Part shown: positions 13,911 through 14,106 of the stretch, piece by piece
Layout of the letters: each line of letters begins with the position of its first letter
Numbering within the stretch: the first letter of the stretch is position 1
Origin: an uncultured Mailhella sp.
GTDB lineage: Bacteria > Desulfobacterota > Desulfovibrionia > Desulfovibrionales > Desulfovibrionaceae
Assembly: GCF_905187505.1 (NCBI RefSeq)
Contig: NZ_CAJJIC010000054.1
Span: 1-14,106 of the forward strand
Direction of reading: 5' to 3'
Length of the DNA stretch: 14,106 nucleotides
Translations under genes and position numbers: made by a program
The notes under the pieces: model-generated
What the model was told of the DNA's origin: nothing
Database searches by the model: none
What the model saw: only the letters and a program-made list of their open reading frames with translations

Positions 13911-13970
13911 GGTATTTCCCATCCTGAGAAAATGAAGTGTTTTTAGAAGGAACTAAGGAGGCTGACCGGT

Positions 13971-14106
13971 CTACTGGCCGCGGGCGAGGTTGGTGAGCGT
14001 CTGGTTGGCGTTGGCGATCTGCGTGTTCGCGCCCTGCAGATAGGAGTTGTACTGGCCGATGAAGTCCTGCAGGTAGACCATGAGGGTCTGCGTCTTGTTG
14101 CCCACG
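13971..14106 (-). CDS. sctA: C-terminal fragment of a needle-tip or filament protein (LcrV/SseB/EspA position)
   Basis: The frame is open from the window edge to the TAG at 13973-13971. It covers the last 44 residues, starting VGNKTQTLMVYLQDFIGQYN and ending NANQTLTNLARGQ. The fragment is a single amphipathic helix rich in Gln, Asn and Thr, like the C-terminal coiled-coil helix of tip and filament proteins, which matters for assembly in those families. It is the gene just before the SycD-type chaperone and both translocators, the slot held by lcrV or sseB. The call is therefore mostly positional; the fragment is too short to choose between an LcrV-like tip and an EspA/SseB-like filament. A 60-base gap separates it from the chosen chaperone start. 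Confidence 0.6.
   Translation of the reverse strand, partial: VGNKTQTLMVYLQDFIGQYNSYLQGANTQIANANQTLTNLARGQ

Noticed and set aside
12834..13946. A 370-codon plus-strand frame over the translocator and chaperone
   Set aside because: It is antisense to two well-supported genes, and its predicted protein is low-complexity Gly/His/Arg-rich.
13955..13961. AAGGAGG on the plus strand, a perfect ribosome-site match
   Set aside because: No start codon follows at a usable distance, and no plus-strand gene is credible there.
13964..13971. GACCGGTC palindrome next to the tip-gene stop codon
   Set aside because: It has no loop, is only eight bases, and is not repeated elsewhere in the gaps, so it is not supported as an operator.
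1..14106. Mobile elements, CRISPR arrays, tRNA or rRNA genes
   Set aside because: No terminal repeats, transposase motifs, regular repeat-spacer pattern or tRNA-like fold was seen; intergenic space is too small to hold most of these.

Overview
The window is a single, gap-free block of a type III secretion system (T3SS, injectisome). Every credible gene lies on the minus strand, so transcription runs from position 14106 down to 1. Reading in that direction, it encodes the translocon module first and then most of the secretion machine. The translocon module is the end of a needle-tip or filament protein, its SycD-type TPR chaperone, a YopB/SseC-like translocator and a YopD/SseD-like translocator. 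The machine is a CesT-type chaperone, the secretin SctC, SctD, the YscE-like co-chaperone, the needle SctF, the YscG-like co-chaperone, the inner rod SctI, SctJ, SctK, SctL, the ATPase SctN, SctO, SctP, SctQ and the N-terminal third of SctR. The DNA is GC-rich (about 60% by eye) and tightly packed, with starts preceded mostly by AAGGA/GGAG-type ribosome binding sites. The source is a Gram-negative bacterium. The mix of Yersinia-like gene order with SPI-2/LEE-like translocators would fit a Desulfovibrionaceae-type host (Desulfovibrio, Bilophila and relatives are known to carry T3SS loci), but that assignment is an inference from general knowledge.

Layout: 13971-14106 is the truncated tip gene. 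11500-13910 holds the class II chaperone and the two translocators. 11362-11499 is a regulatory gap with a hairpin just after the translocator stop codon and a good sigma70-type promoter (TTGACA, 18 bp, TAGAGT). 7103-11361 encodes the CesT chaperone, the secretin, the outer inner-membrane ring protein and the needle with its co-chaperone. 6936-7102 is a 167-base untranslated spacer with a hairpin across the needle stop codon. 410-6935 encodes the second needle co-chaperone, rod, inner ring lipoprotein, sorting platform (K, L, Q), ATPase (N), stalk (O) and ruler (P). 1-388 begins the export-gate protein SctR; sctS, sctT and sctU would be expected beyond position 1.

The proteins form one machine. 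SctC (outer membrane) and SctD/SctJ (inner membrane) make the basal body. SctR starts the export gate. SctN, SctL, SctO, SctK and SctQ power and sort export. SctI and SctF form the rod and needle, with SctF held soluble by the YscE/YscG pair. SctP sets length and switches specificity. The tip protein and two translocators make the pore in the host membrane. The large export-gate protein SctV, the gatekeeper and effectors are not in the window. No mobile elements, RNA genes or CRISPR arrays were seen, and no stretch over 300 bases lacks a gene.
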